Shown in pieces: positions 1-8,131 of a stretch of 64,000 bases of DNA. The notes below the pieces were generated by a model. It was not told the origin of the DNA. It searched no databases and saw only the letters and a list, made by a program, of their open reading frames with translations. Source of the stretch: Azophilus sp965200465 (lineage in GTDB: Bacteria > Pseudomonadota > Gammaproteobacteria > Pseudomonadales > Azotimanducaceae); contig OZ241358.1 of assembly GCA_965200465.1 (NCBI GenBank), positions 2,976,001 through 3,040,000 of the forward strand, in the 5' to 3' direction. Within the stretch, counting starts at the first letter, position 1. Each line of letters starts with the position of its first letter. The position numbers were made by a program, and so were the translations under genes.

Positions 1-433
1 AATGGCCGGCTAGGACGCCTTGTTTCTGCAGGCGACCGAGTGCATCCAAGATGGCCGGCAAGGCCGGGCAGGAGGGCGCTTGGCCGCAAGTTTCCGGCGT
101 TAGGCGGTCCAACCGAATGCCGGGGCTGGCGCTGACTTGAGCGCCCATGTCCAAGGTGATCCAGCTGTAGGTTACGGCGGCGAAGCCGGCGCTTGCCAGC
201 CGTCGCGCCAGCCAGCCGTAGGCTTCGTTGGAGATGTTGGCGCCCGGCAGGATGATGACAACGGGCAAGGGCGCGTGGGAGCCGTCCGGCGGCAGAAAGC
301 CGGTTTGCCGCTCTTTAAAGCTGGCTTCCGAACTGCACGGGTAGTAGAGCTTCAGGGCGATGCTGTTGTAGGGCGCTTCCCAGCCCACCACCTCGGCGGC
401 CCCATAGATTGCTCTGACTTCGGTTGCTTGCAT
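1..433 (-). CDS. alpha/beta hydrolase, partial (3' end outside window)
   Basis: The first 144 codons are visible and the gene runs off the left edge. The start ATG is at 433 with a GAGGAG ribosome site about 11 nt upstream. Residues about 55-90 read as the first core strand and oxyanion-hole region of an alpha/beta hydrolase (LPVVIILPGA, then a helix and GFAAVTYSW), as in dienelactone hydrolase, chlorophyllase and PAF-acetylhydrolase relatives. The nucleophile elbow and the rest of the triad would lie outside the window, so substrate class cannot be read. It sits downstream of the flavoprotein gene on the same strand, but a dyad at 459-478 suggests its own promoter. No signal peptide is seen, so it is probably cytoplasmic. 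Confidence 0.7.
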   Translation of the reverse strand, partial: MQATEVRAIYGAAEVVGWEAPYNSIALKLYYPCSSEASFKERQTGFLPPDGSHAPLPVVIILPGANISNEAYGWLARRLASAGFAAVTYSWITLDMGAQVSASPGIRLDRLTPETCGQAPSCPALPAILDALGRLQKQGVLAGH

Positions 434-458
434 GGAGGCGCTTTCTCCTCTCATTAGA

Positions 459-478
459 CTTAATGATATACTATTAAG
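459..478. promoter_or_regulatory. palindromic operator upstream of the hydrolase gene
   Basis: A 20-bp dyad, 16/20 symmetric, has CTTAAT and ATTAAG outer arms and a TATA core. It lies 26-45 bp upstream of the hydrolase ATG, where a minus-strand -10 would be expected, so it fits a repressor operator. Its left half, TTAATGATATA, is identical over 11 bases to the minus-strand reading of the perfect palindrome at 25891-25902. The two sites may bind the same kind of regulator (MarR- or GntR-like, by inference). Confidence 0.45.
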
Positions 479-556
479 AGTATCTTGCCAGCTCAGAATG
501 GCGGCGGGAGCGGCAAGCCGCCGCCTTTGCCGGCTCCGCCCGCTTGCCGGAAGGCT

Positions 557-1948
557 TCAGGTTCTCAGGGTCGCCGCCCGGCGCCCGGCCAGGCGGCCAA
601 GGGTTGTGGCCGTCAGCAGGCCGTTGCCGGCCAGATATCCCCAACAGGAAGGTCCGGAAACCCCTCGCGCCGCGCCGCCGCCGGCGAAGAGGTTCGGCAA
701 CGGCGGCCCCTCGGACGAGAGAACTTGGCCGTGTACATCCACCCTAAGCCCGCCCTGGGTATGGAACAACGCCCCCGTGACCTTGACGCCGCAGTAGGGC
801 GGCGCCAGCGCCGGCCGCTTTGCGAAGCGTCGCCCGAAGGCATCCGGCAAACCGCTTTGGGTGTGCTGCGCCACTTCCGCAAGCGTTTCCTCAAGCGCTT
901 GCGGCGGCAGCTTCAGCCGCTCCGCCAACTGGGCTGCGCAACGGCCCGACTTAACCGCCTTGGTCGCCATGGCGTCGCGGTAGTCGTCAAACTCCTGCAT
1001 CAGGTCGTGCAGGCGTTCGTCATAAATGGTGTAGGCAACATGGCCCGGTTGGGCAAGGACATCGACGGCTTGCTCCGAGTAGCCTCTCGACTCGTCGGCA
1101 AAGCGCCGCCCGAATTTGTTCACCTGCACCCCGCCCTCCATGATGATCGGCCAGAGAATGGGAACGCCGTGCCCGACGGCAAGCCCGCCGTGGCCTTGGT
1201 AGGCGTGCAGGTCGGCGACGGCGGCACCCAGTTGGCGGCCCCAGTGCAAGGCGTCGCCCTTGTTGCCGGCGTGGCCGAAGAAGGCGCCATCGGCAATTTC
1301 CGGCAGGTGTTCCCTGACCAACTCCGGGTTGCCGGCGAAGCCGCAGCAGGCCAGCACCAACGCTTGGCAGCCGATGTCCTCGGCGGCGCCGTCCGGCCGC
1401 AGGCACCGGACGCCATGCACCCTTCGGCTTGCATCCGCAAAGAGGGCTTTGACCTTGGCGTTGGTCAGAACATGGGCGCTCGATTGGGCCACGGCCCGGC
1501 TTAGGGCGGCCATCAGCTCGCCGCCAGTGCGGTTGGGCGTGCCGTGCATTCGGTGCCGGCTGTGGCCGGGATACAAAAAGGAGCCCACCAAGGAGAGGGG
1601 GACGTCGATGCCGGCCAGCCAGTCCACGGTGGCGGCGGAGGCGGCGGCCAGCGCTCGAACCATGCCGGCGTCGGTTTGTTGACGGCATTTGCTGAGCATG
1701 TCCAAGGCGAACAGGTCGGCGGAATCCTCCACGCCGGCGGACCGCTGCAGGCGGCTGCCGGCCGCCGGAATCAATCCGGTTGACATGGCGGTGGTGCCCA
1801 GAGTGGCTGCGTCCTGCTCCAGCACCAAGGTCTCCGCGCCCGCTTGGCTGGCGGACAGGGCCGCAGTCAATCCACAGCCGCCGCCGCCGACAACAGCCAC
1901 CTGCACATGGGCGCTGAAGTTGGCTTGGTTGGGATGCAGTACCGTCAA
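557..1948 (-). CDS. FAD-dependent oxidoreductase (fumarate reductase / ketosteroid dehydrogenase flavoprotein superfamily)
   Basis: A 463-residue flavoprotein. The N-terminal dinucleotide-binding motif is GGGGCG at residues 21-26, followed by an acidic strand end (LVLEQD). A second FAD-contacting segment near the C-terminus reads NLFAGGGAARGVSG, then YLAGNGLL. This layout is typical of the FAD_binding_2 family (fumarate reductase-like, 3-ketosteroid dehydrogenase, tricarballylate dehydrogenase). There is no signal peptide or heme motif, so a soluble cytoplasmic dehydrogenase is likely; the substrate is unknown. The frame opens at a TTG (1948) with no clear ribosome site, so the exact start is uncertain. 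It follows the methyltransferase and small-partner genes on the same strand, 85 bp downstream, and probably belongs to their transcript. Confidence 0.8.
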   Translation of the reverse strand: MTVLHPNQANFSAHVQVAVVGGGGCGLTAALSASQAGAETLVLEQDAATLGTTAMSTGLIPAAGSRLQRSAGVEDSADLFALDMLSKCRQQTDAGMVRALAAASAATVDWLAGIDVPLSLVGSFLYPGHSRHRMHGTPNRTGGELMAALSRAVAQSSAHVLTNAKVKALFADASRRVHGVRCLRPDGAAEDIGCQALVLACCGFAGNPELVREHLPEIADGAFFGHAGNKGDALHWGRQLGAAVADLHAYQGHGGLAVGHGVPILWPIIMEGGVQVNKFGRRFADESRGYSEQAVDVLAQPGHVAYTIYDERLHDLMQEFDDYRDAMATKAVKSGRCAAQLAERLKLPPQALEETLAEVAQHTQSGLPDAFGRRFAKRPALAPPYCGVKVTGALFHTQGGLRVDVHGQVLSSEGPPLPNLFAGGGAARGVSGPSCWGYLAGNGLLTATTLGRLAGRRAATLRT

Positions 1949-2033
1949 GGGCTAGCTGGCCAATTGAAATTGCAGGTGCTTTTCCAGGCTGAAAGCGGAT
2001 TGGCGATTCGTGGGAACGGCGCAGCCAAATGAG

Positions 2034-2276
2034 CTAAGAGGGTTGCGACAGCGCCGGCGCCAGGATTCGCTCGATGAACTCCTTGCGCTGCACATCAAGC
2101 GCATCCTTGGCGGCTTGATCCGGTTGCCAGCCATCGAGCGCCGCAACGGCTTCGATGCCGGATTCGGCGAGAAGTTTCTCCAAAGCCATTTGTCGGTCCT
2201 TCAGCACCCAAAGCTCATGCGACAAGTTCAGCAAAACTTGCAACAGAAGGTCTTCCCGGCCCTTTGGACGATCCAT
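2034..2276 (-). CDS. small helical protein, partner of methyltransferase 1
   Basis: An 80-residue protein of no family I recognise. It starts 3 bp after the methyltransferase stop (TAA, gcc, ATG), so translation is probably coupled. It is mostly predicted helix, with a heptad-like N-terminal half (LLLQVLLNLSHELWVLKDR). The 99-residue product at 9523-9822 is clearly homologous: both share an E-x-x-VL-x-x-R run, an E-x-LL-x-x-x-G turn, a PDQ motif and a C-terminal ExI-x-x-IL-x-x-x-LS. Both follow a methyltransferase, which suggests an accessory subunit or stability partner. That role is inference. Confidence 0.7.
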   Translation of the reverse strand: MDRPKGREDLLLQVLLNLSHELWVLKDRQMALEKLLAESGIEAVAALDGWQPDQAAKDALDVQRKEFIERILAPALSQPS

Positions 2277-2279
2277 GGC

Positions 2280-3311
2280 TTAGGCCGGCCGCTCAGCAAC
2301 GGTGACCCAAGGATAGCCGGCAGCGCCCAAGCCGTAGCTGCGCGGATTGGCGAAGCCCACTGCGGCGGCAAGCTGCGCAAGGTCCAGGTTGGCGGCCTTC
2401 CGCCAATGGGGTTCGCCGCCGTGCAGCGCCTTGTAGTGGGTGCGCCATTCCTCCAGGCGGTTCATGTCCCGAAAAGGCCGCACGTCGCACATGAACAGAA
2501 CGCCTCCGGGCTGCAGCAGGCGCAACCCCTCCTCGAAAATTCGCCGGGTGGCCTCGTTGGGAATTTCGTGCAGGAGGATGTAGGAGGTCACTAGGTCGAA
2601 ACTCGACGCCGGCAGCCCAGTGTCTTCGGCGGCGGCCTGAATCAGACGCCACCGCAGGTTGTTTTCGTTGGCGACCCGCTGCGCCTGCTCAAGCATCGGC
2701 AGGGACAGTTCAACCCCCGTCAGTTCGGCGTTTGGATACCTGTGCGCCAACTCGATTGTGTAATGGCCGGAAGATGCGCCAAGCTCCAGAATGCGGCGGA
2801 ATTCCCGACTGCCCAACTCATTGAGAACGTCGGCCCGCTGCTTGAAGATTTGCCCCGGAAAGTGCTTGCCCACATAAAGGGGGTGGATCAGCTCCCCATG
2901 TATGAAGCCTTGGTGCTCCCGCAGCCAGCCGCCAGCCGTTCGATGGAATTCAACCCCTTCCCAATAGTCCGGGTAGGCCATGTTCGGCGTCGTTTCGATT
3001 TGCGTCGCCCCTTGCGCCAAGCGCTCGAATTCCGGCGCCAGCAGCGGCTTGATTTCGGCAAAGGCGTCATGGGCGATAGCGCCGTGACTGATTGAGCACC
3101 ATTCGGCGATGTTGCGCTCCAACCAATGCGGCACCCAGCCTTCGAGCACAGCTGCTATTTGCTCGGTGCGGGCGTCAAGGTCCCCCTTCAGTTCCAAACC
3201 CAAGCCCTGCAACCTGTTGTCAACGGCTGTGGCCAAGCGCGTCGAGACGCCCCCCAAGTCGGCCGCGAAGTCCATGCTGGCGCGCCCCCGCTGCCTAAGA
3301 TGAAACTTCAT
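2280..3311 (-). CDS. class I SAM-dependent methyltransferase 1
   Basis: A 343-residue protein. The C-terminal half is a Rossmann-type methyltransferase: motif I ELGASSG at about residues 176-182, an acidic post-I region (LTGVELSLPMLEQA), and a motif IV-like segment FDLVTSYILLHE followed by LQPGGVLFMCD. The first about 170 residues are a helical region shared in outline with the second methyltransferase at 9794-10924. ATG 3311 is chosen because CGAGGG lies upstream; ATG at 3275 is also possible. It diverges from TonB receptor 1 across a 182-bp gap containing the 26-bp element at 3387-3412. The small partner and flavoprotein genes follow. The acceptor substrate is unknown. Confidence 0.8.
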   Translation of the reverse strand: MKFHLRQRGRASMDFAADLGGVSTRLATAVDNRLQGLGLELKGDLDARTEQIAAVLEGWVPHWLERNIAEWCSISHGAIAHDAFAEIKPLLAPEFERLAQGATQIETTPNMAYPDYWEGVEFHRTAGGWLREHQGFIHGELIHPLYVGKHFPGQIFKQRADVLNELGSREFRRILELGASSGHYTIELAHRYPNAELTGVELSLPMLEQAQRVANENNLRWRLIQAAAEDTGLPASSFDLVTSYILLHEIPNEATRRIFEEGLRLLQPGGVLFMCDVRPFRDMNRLEEWRTHYKALHGGEPHWRKAANLDLAQLAAAVGFANPRSYGLGAAGYPWVTVAERPA

Positions 3312-3386
3312 GAATGCAGGCCCTCGTGAAACCACGATTGCGGCAATGGTAAACGGGCCCGCCCCTGATGGCCATCGGTAATTTCT

Positions 3387-3412
3387 CGATATCAGCTATA
3401 GCCAATCTAAAT
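3387..3412 (+). promoter_or_regulatory. 26-bp conserved element, copy 1 (TonB receptor 1 / methyltransferase 1 intergenic)
   Basis: The element reads CGATATCAGCTAT, two variable bases, then CCAATCTAAAT. It matches the element at 12804-12829 at 24 of 26 positions. It ends 81 bp before the TonB receptor ATG. A TGCTA stretch that could be an extended -10 starts 19 bp downstream; copy 2 has TGCTG 18 bp downstream. This conserved geometry fits an activator site just upstream of a promoter. It could also serve the divergent methyltransferase gene. Confidence 0.7.
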
Positions 3413-3493
3413 GGTGGCGGCGCCTTGGCGGTGCTAGGGTTTTGTTGCTTGCAACAAGGGATCGATCGAAGCCACAGCTTCAGGAGTGGGCCA

Positions 3494-5908
3494 ATGAAAC
3501 ACCTAGTCACCGCAGCTTTTGCGCTGTTCATGCTTGGGCTTGGCGCAGCAGGCGCCGTCATGGCCCAGTCCGCCGGGTCCGACGGCGCTGTCGATGATGA
3601 CATCAGCGTCGTTATGGAGGTCATCGTCACCGCCCGCAGAAGGGTGGAAACGCTGCAGGAAGTGCCTTTGTCCATAGCGGCTTTCACCGAACAGGACATC
3701 GAACTGCAGAACATCCAAGGCGTGGCGGACGTCGCCCTGCAGACGCCCGGCCTGAACTATGAAGGCTACGTCTCCGCCGGGCAGGTGGGCGCTCCAGTGC
3801 TGCGTGGCCTGACGCCCACCGACTTAAGCAATCGGGAGCAAAACGTCGCAACCTTCTTGGACGGAATCTACCTGCCCAACCAAGGAATGATCGACCTCGG
3901 AGTGCTGGACTTGAGCCGCATTGAGGTCGTAAAGGGCCCGCAGAACGCGCTCTACGGGCGCAACGCCTTCGCCGGCGCCATCAACTACGTCACCCGCAAG
4001 CCCGGCGACAAACTGCGCGCCTCCGTCAAGGGCGCCTTCGGCAGCGACGAGCGCCGGGACATCACCCTGAACGCTTCGGGGGCCATCGTTCCCGGGACAC
4101 TCTACGGCAAGGCGGCCTACGGCGTCAGCGAGTTTGACGGCACTTGGTTCAACAACCATCCGAATGCCGACGTCAGCATCAGTCCGGGCACCAAGGGGAA
4201 CGCCGGCGGCTGGGACAACGAAGCGCTCAGCCTAGGCCTTGTTTTGGATGTGGATCGTTGGGAGGCCGCCGCTTCCTACTACCGCACCGAGATCGACCGG
4301 GAGGTCCTACCGCACTACAATCTGCTGGGCGTCAGAGCCCAAGCCTTCGGCATCACTCCCTTCAACGACTTGAACTGCAACGTCAGCGCTCCTTTCGGCC
4401 CCTTTGGTCCCAGCGGCCACTCGCTGTTCTGCGGCAAGCTGCCGACCCTGCCCACGCCCATACCCGGGGATCCTTTGCTCGAAGGCCTGCAAATGGATCC
4501 GCGCAGCTTCGGCCTGCAGGCGGAGAACGAAATGATAACCGCCAAGGTGCGCTACGAGTTTGAGGGCTTCGCCGTCAACTATCTATTCGGCCGGGTTGAC
4601 TTCTCCGCCTATGGGGGCAGCATCGTTGACCGCAACCAAGTGTTGGGCAGCAACATAGCCGGCTTCCTGCCGCCCGCCGTTCGTCCGCCCTTCCCGCTGT
4701 TGCGCAATCAGGTTGACGCCCGGCCCGTTTCGGATACGGAATCCATGTCGCACGAGTTGCGCATCGAATCCCTCGGCGACGGGCGCCTGGAGTGGCTTGG
4801 CGGGCTTTTCCATTATGCAGTGGAGGACGACCGGCGCGTGCTCAACTCCTTCGCCATGCCGCTCAGCACGGACTCCATCGGCGAGGAGGTGCGCAACGCC
4901 ACCGCAGGAAATTCGGTCTTTGAGGACGAAGCCTTTGCGGTTTTCGGCAGCGTCGAATATTGGTTCAGCGACCAATGGTCCACCCGCATTGAAGCCCGCT
5001 ACACCAAGGAGGACAAGGAAATCACGCGCTTGACCGGTGTTTTTGGCCCCGTACTGGTGCCCAACCAAGATGAGGACTTCTCCTTCTTCACGCCCCGCGT
5101 CTCCGTCAATTGGCGGTTCGCCGAAGACAAGCTGCTTTACGCCTCCGCCGCCAACGGCGTCAAGGCCGGGGGCTTCAACACCGCGGTCAATCCAGCCCAA
5201 TACGCCTATGACGAAGAGGAGAACTGGACCTATGAGGTCGGCGCCAAGACCACTTGGCTCGATGGCCGCCTGCAGCTCAACGGCGCTTTTTTCCTGGTCG
5301 ATTGGAAGGACTTGCAGATCACCGAGGCGCAGTACGGCCCGGGCGTGACGACCATGAGCCCAACCGTGATCGGCAACGCCGGCGGCGCCGAGTCCAAGGG
5401 CTTTGAAATCTTCATGGCCTATCTGGCCACCGAGAACCTGCAAGCCAGTTTGGGCTACGCCTATGCGGACCCGAAGTTTGACGATGGCGTCATCAACTTG
5501 GCCGCAGCCCGCAACGTCCTGTGTGACGGCACCGTATGCTCCCCAGATCACGACATCGGCGGCAACAACTTGGAGCGCCAGTCAAAGAACCAGGTGACGC
5601 TCAATCTCGACTACGGCCAACCGCTTGCCACGAGCCTGGACTTGTTCGGCAACTTCAACCTGTCGCATCAATCGAAGCAGTACTTGAGTTCGCTGAACGT
5701 TGGCCATACGGGTTCGCGCACCGTCGCCAACGCCCAGCTTGGCGTCGGTGGCGACAATTGGGAGCTGTCGCTGTGGTGCCGCAACTGCTTTGACGACAAG
5801 TACGTCTCCAGTTCGTTTTTCATCAGCTTCGCCAACGCCTATGCAGCCGCCCTAGGGGAGCGGCGCACCTACGGCGTCAGCCTGCGCCTGAAAATCGGCG
5901 ATGCCTAA
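3494..5908 (+). CDS. TonB-dependent outer-membrane receptor 1
   Basis: An 804-residue receptor. The start ATG follows AGGAGTGGG at ideal spacing; an upstream in-frame ATG at 3368 has no ribosome site and lies before the 26-bp element. Residues 1-24 are a signal peptide (cleavage near AVMA-Q). A TonB-box-like EVIVTARRR at about 44 leads into the plug, followed by VKGPQNALYGRNAFAGAINY, typical of the plug end. The rest is a beta-barrel ending in RTYGVSLRLKIGDA. Cysteine pairs occur in extracellular-loop-like segments. The substrate is not readable; neighbouring flavoenzymes and methyltransferases suggest a hydrophobic organic compound rather than a siderophore (inference). The stop abuts the convergent MFS gene with no gap. 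Confidence 0.92.
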   Translation: MKHLVTAAFALFMLGLGAAGAVMAQSAGSDGAVDDDISVVMEVIVTARRRVETLQEVPLSIAAFTEQDIELQNIQGVADVALQTPGLNYEGYVSAGQVGAPVLRGLTPTDLSNREQNVATFLDGIYLPNQGMIDLGVLDLSRIEVVKGPQNALYGRNAFAGAINYVTRKPGDKLRASVKGAFGSDERRDITLNASGAIVPGTLYGKAAYGVSEFDGTWFNNHPNADVSISPGTKGNAGGWDNEALSLGLVLDVDRWEAAASYYRTEIDREVLPHYNLLGVRAQAFGITPFNDLNCNVSAPFGPFGPSGHSLFCGKLPTLPTPIPGDPLLEGLQMDPRSFGLQAENEMITAKVRYEFEGFAVNYLFGRVDFSAYGGSIVDRNQVLGSNIAGFLPPAVRPPFPLLRNQVDARPVSDTESMSHELRIESLGDGRLEWLGGLFHYAVEDDRRVLNSFAMPLSTDSIGEEVRNATAGNSVFEDEAFAVFGSVEYWFSDQWSTRIEARYTKEDKEITRLTGVFGPVLVPNQDEDFSFFTPRVSVNWRFAEDKLLYASAANGVKAGGFNTAVNPAQYAYDEEENWTYEVGAKTTWLDGRLQLNGAFFLVDWKDLQITEAQYGPGVTTMSPTVIGNAGGAESKGFEIFMAYLATENLQASLGYAYADPKFDDGVINLAAARNVLCDGTVCSPDHDIGGNNLERQSKNQVTLNLDYGQPLATSLDLFGNFNLSHQSKQYLSSLNVGHTGSRTVANAQLGVGGDNWELSLWCRNCFDDKYVSSSFFISFANAYAAALGERRTYGVSLRLKIGDA

Positions 5909-7282
5909 CTAGCCTGCTGGTTGTTGCCGGCGCAGAGCCTGGAGCTCCGCGGCGCCCAAGCGATAGGCCAGCAGGAACGGCACGCAGGCGAAGCAAAGCA
6001 GCGCCGGAATCAGCGATAGGCCCAACTGCACGGCAAGGATGGCGGAGGCCGGCTGCGCAGCCGCGCCTTCGCCGGCTTGAAACCCCATGGTCTCCAGGAG
6101 AACGCCGAAAATCAAAGGCCCTAGGGCACCGGAGATCTTCTCCACTGTCGTGAATACGCCGCTCATGATGCCTTCGCGGTTCTCGCCCGACGCCAGCTTG
6201 TCATATTCCATGGTGTCCGGCAGCAGGGAAAGTGCGCACAGCAGTGTGCCGTTGGAGAAAACGCCGAGCAGCACCGCCCTTGCGTAGAACAGAGGCGCCG
6301 CTTCCCCCGCCTGCCAAAGAAACCAACTGGCCATTCCCACGCCGTAGAGAATGATGGAGACGATGTAGGTTTCGCGTTTGCCGTAGCGCTTGATAATTTG
6401 CCGCCACAGCGGCACGGACAGCAGCCCAGCAACGCTGAACGCGCCCAAATAGTAGGTAATCTCCGCCGTGGAGCGCTCCAGAACATAGCGGAAGAAGTAC
6501 GGTGTGCAAGTCAATATCAACGCTAGAACCGCCAGTTGCAGCAACTTCACGATGGTCAAAAGGCAAAAGGGCGCATGTTTGAAGATGGCCGCGGCTTGGG
6601 TGAGCGCATGGCGCCACGCCAAGGCTTGCGAAGCCCCGCCCCCAAGCCCTTGCTCGACGTGCGCCAAGCGCCTTGGCTTGGTGCCGAAAAAGGCGACGAG
6701 GCCGGCGATGAGGGCGAGGCCGCCCAAGCCTAAACCTAGGGCAGCATAGCCGGCGGCGCCGTCACCGGCCGCCTCCACCAGCAAGGGGCCGCCCGTGGAG
6801 CCGATCAGGACCCCCACGATGACGAACGAAACTCGTATGGACATCAGCTTGGTTCGACCATCGTAGGAAGGCGCCAGCTTGGGCGGCATGGCCAGATAGG
6901 GAACGGCGAAGATCGTATAGGACGTGGAGTACAGCAGCAGCGCGACAATCAGCCAGCCGATCAAGTTGCCGTCCTGCAGCGGCGGCAGGTTGAAGAACAA
7001 GGCGAAGCTGGCCGGCAGGGTGAGAGCGCCGACCAGCAAATAGGGCCGCCGCGGCCCAAGGCGATGCCTAGTTCGGTCGCTGATCGCGCCCATCAAAGGA
7101 TCCGTGACGGCGTCGTACAGGCGCATGAGGAACAGCAGGCTGCCGGCCAGCGCCGGCCCCACGCCCAGCACGGTGGTCATGTAAAACAGGGCGAACAGGG
7201 ACATGGCGTTGAACAGGGTGCCGGTGGCCAAGGAGCCGGCGGCCCAGCACCAAGACGCTGGCTTGCCGTATGCGCCGCTCAT
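5909..7282 (-). CDS. MFS transporter, GPH (glycoside-pentoside-hexuronide:cation symporter) type
   Basis: A 457-residue protein with about 12 hydrophobic segments. The signature YDAVTDPLMGAISDRT at about residues 55-71, followed by RHRLGPRRPYLL, is diagnostic of the GPH/MelB branch of the major facilitator superfamily. It should carry its substrate across the inner membrane and may complete uptake begun by the TonB receptors. It is last in a minus-strand series of methyltransferase 2, small partner 2, flavin monooxygenase and fibrillin-like protein, with an 84-bp gap after the latter. GPH members often carry sugars, but relatives in catabolic clusters carry other acids, so substrate is open. 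Confidence 0.85.
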   Translation of the reverse strand: MSGAYGKPASWCWAAGSLATGTLFNAMSLFALFYMTTVLGVGPALAGSLLFLMRLYDAVTDPLMGAISDRTRHRLGPRRPYLLVGALTLPASFALFFNLPPLQDGNLIGWLIVALLLYSTSYTIFAVPYLAMPPKLAPSYDGRTKLMSIRVSFVIVGVLIGSTGGPLLVEAAGDGAAGYAALGLGLGGLALIAGLVAFFGTKPRRLAHVEQGLGGGASQALAWRHALTQAAAIFKHAPFCLLTIVKLLQLAVLALILTCTPYFFRYVLERSTAEITYYLGAFSVAGLLSVPLWRQIIKRYGKRETYIVSIILYGVGMASWFLWQAGEAAPLFYARAVLLGVFSNGTLLCALSLLPDTMEYDKLASGENREGIMSGVFTTVEKISGALGPLIFGVLLETMGFQAGEGAAAQPASAILAVQLGLSLIPALLCFACVPFLLAYRLGAAELQALRRQQPAG

Positions 7283-7366
7283 GGGCCTAACTCGAACATT
7301 TGCGAAGGGCGGGCTTGCGCAGCAGGCGCACCAGCGTCCACTGGTTGCACGGACGTCGACAATGGG

Positions 7367-8035
7367 TCACTCGCACAGCGCCGAGTAGCCGGGCGGCGGC
7401 TGACGCTGCAAAACGTAGAAGCCGCCGAGCTTGCCGTAGTTGATGCGCAGGTCATCGTCCAAATAAACAATGTCGGAGTGAAACCGCGCCGGGCCGAACT
7501 CCTTGTCCAAAACGACGCTCGCCCCAATGCCGAAACCCAAGCGAAGTTGGGCGTTTGACAGGCCGTTCGCAGGATAGAAGCCAACCCGATGGAACTCCAC
7601 GCCGTATCGCTGCGGATTGTCGTCCACGGACTTGTAGCGTCCGTACATCACCACGACGCCCGCAGCGTCCCCCGGTTCGTTGACCATGTAGCCGACGTTG
7701 TTGTACGCCTTTGTAGATTGCTCTATCTCCTGGACGATTCGAGTCACCCGCATGGGAACATCCGGCAAGTTGCCGAAACTCTGGATCTTCAATGTGGTTT
7801 CATGCAGCAACGGCTGCCCGCTGGAGTGGCTGGCGCCAAAGCTGGCGAACCTGCTCAACCACACGCCTTCCGCCGCCTGCTGATTGCGCATCGGCGCCGG
7901 CACGGGAGTATGCGCGGCCAGTTCGTCGCATAGCGACTTCAAGCGTTCCTCATCGGCTTGGCTGACCGGCGCTGTTGGGTCCAGGCTTTCGACCAAATCC
8001 AGCACCTCCTGCTTCAATCGGCTTCTTTCAGACAT
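7367..8035 (-). CDS. PAP/fibrillin-like protein 1 (cytoplasmic form)
   Basis: A 222-residue protein without signal peptide or membrane helix. The start is ATG 8035, with GGGGAG 8 nt upstream; in-frame starts further upstream lack one. The C-terminal YLDDDLRIN followed by a short strand (GGFYVLQR) is the closing motif of the plastid-lipid-associated/fibrillin family, a lipocalin-like lipid-binding fold. An internal GVEFHRVGFYPANG matches the conserved strand before it. The protein at 11985-12710 shares the same motif and order. Fibrillins bind lipids or isoprenoids in plastids; a carrier role for a hydrophobic substrate here is inference. It lies between the flavin monooxygenase and the MFS carrier in the same direction. 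Confidence 0.7.
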   Translation of the reverse strand: MSERSRLKQEVLDLVESLDPTAPVSQADEERLKSLCDELAAHTPVPAPMRNQQAAEGVWLSRFASFGASHSSGQPLLHETTLKIQSFGNLPDVPMRVTRIVQEIEQSTKAYNNVGYMVNEPGDAAGVVVMYGRYKSVDDNPQRYGVEFHRVGFYPANGLSNAQLRLGFGIGASVVLDKEFGPARFHSDIVYLDDDLRINYGKLGGFYVLQRQPPPGYSALCE

Positions 8036-8131
8036 CGCATTGCTCCCCATAAGCCCACCCCGCCCAGCAGGACCGGCCGTTCCGACAATCCGCGCAAGCT
8101 GCATCCATCGTGCAACGGATCAGCAGCCGCA

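Noticed and set aside
3368..3493. Upstream in-frame ATG of TonB receptor 1
   Set aside because: It would place the 26-bp element inside the gene, has no ribosome site, and would bury the signal peptide 42 residues from the N-terminus.
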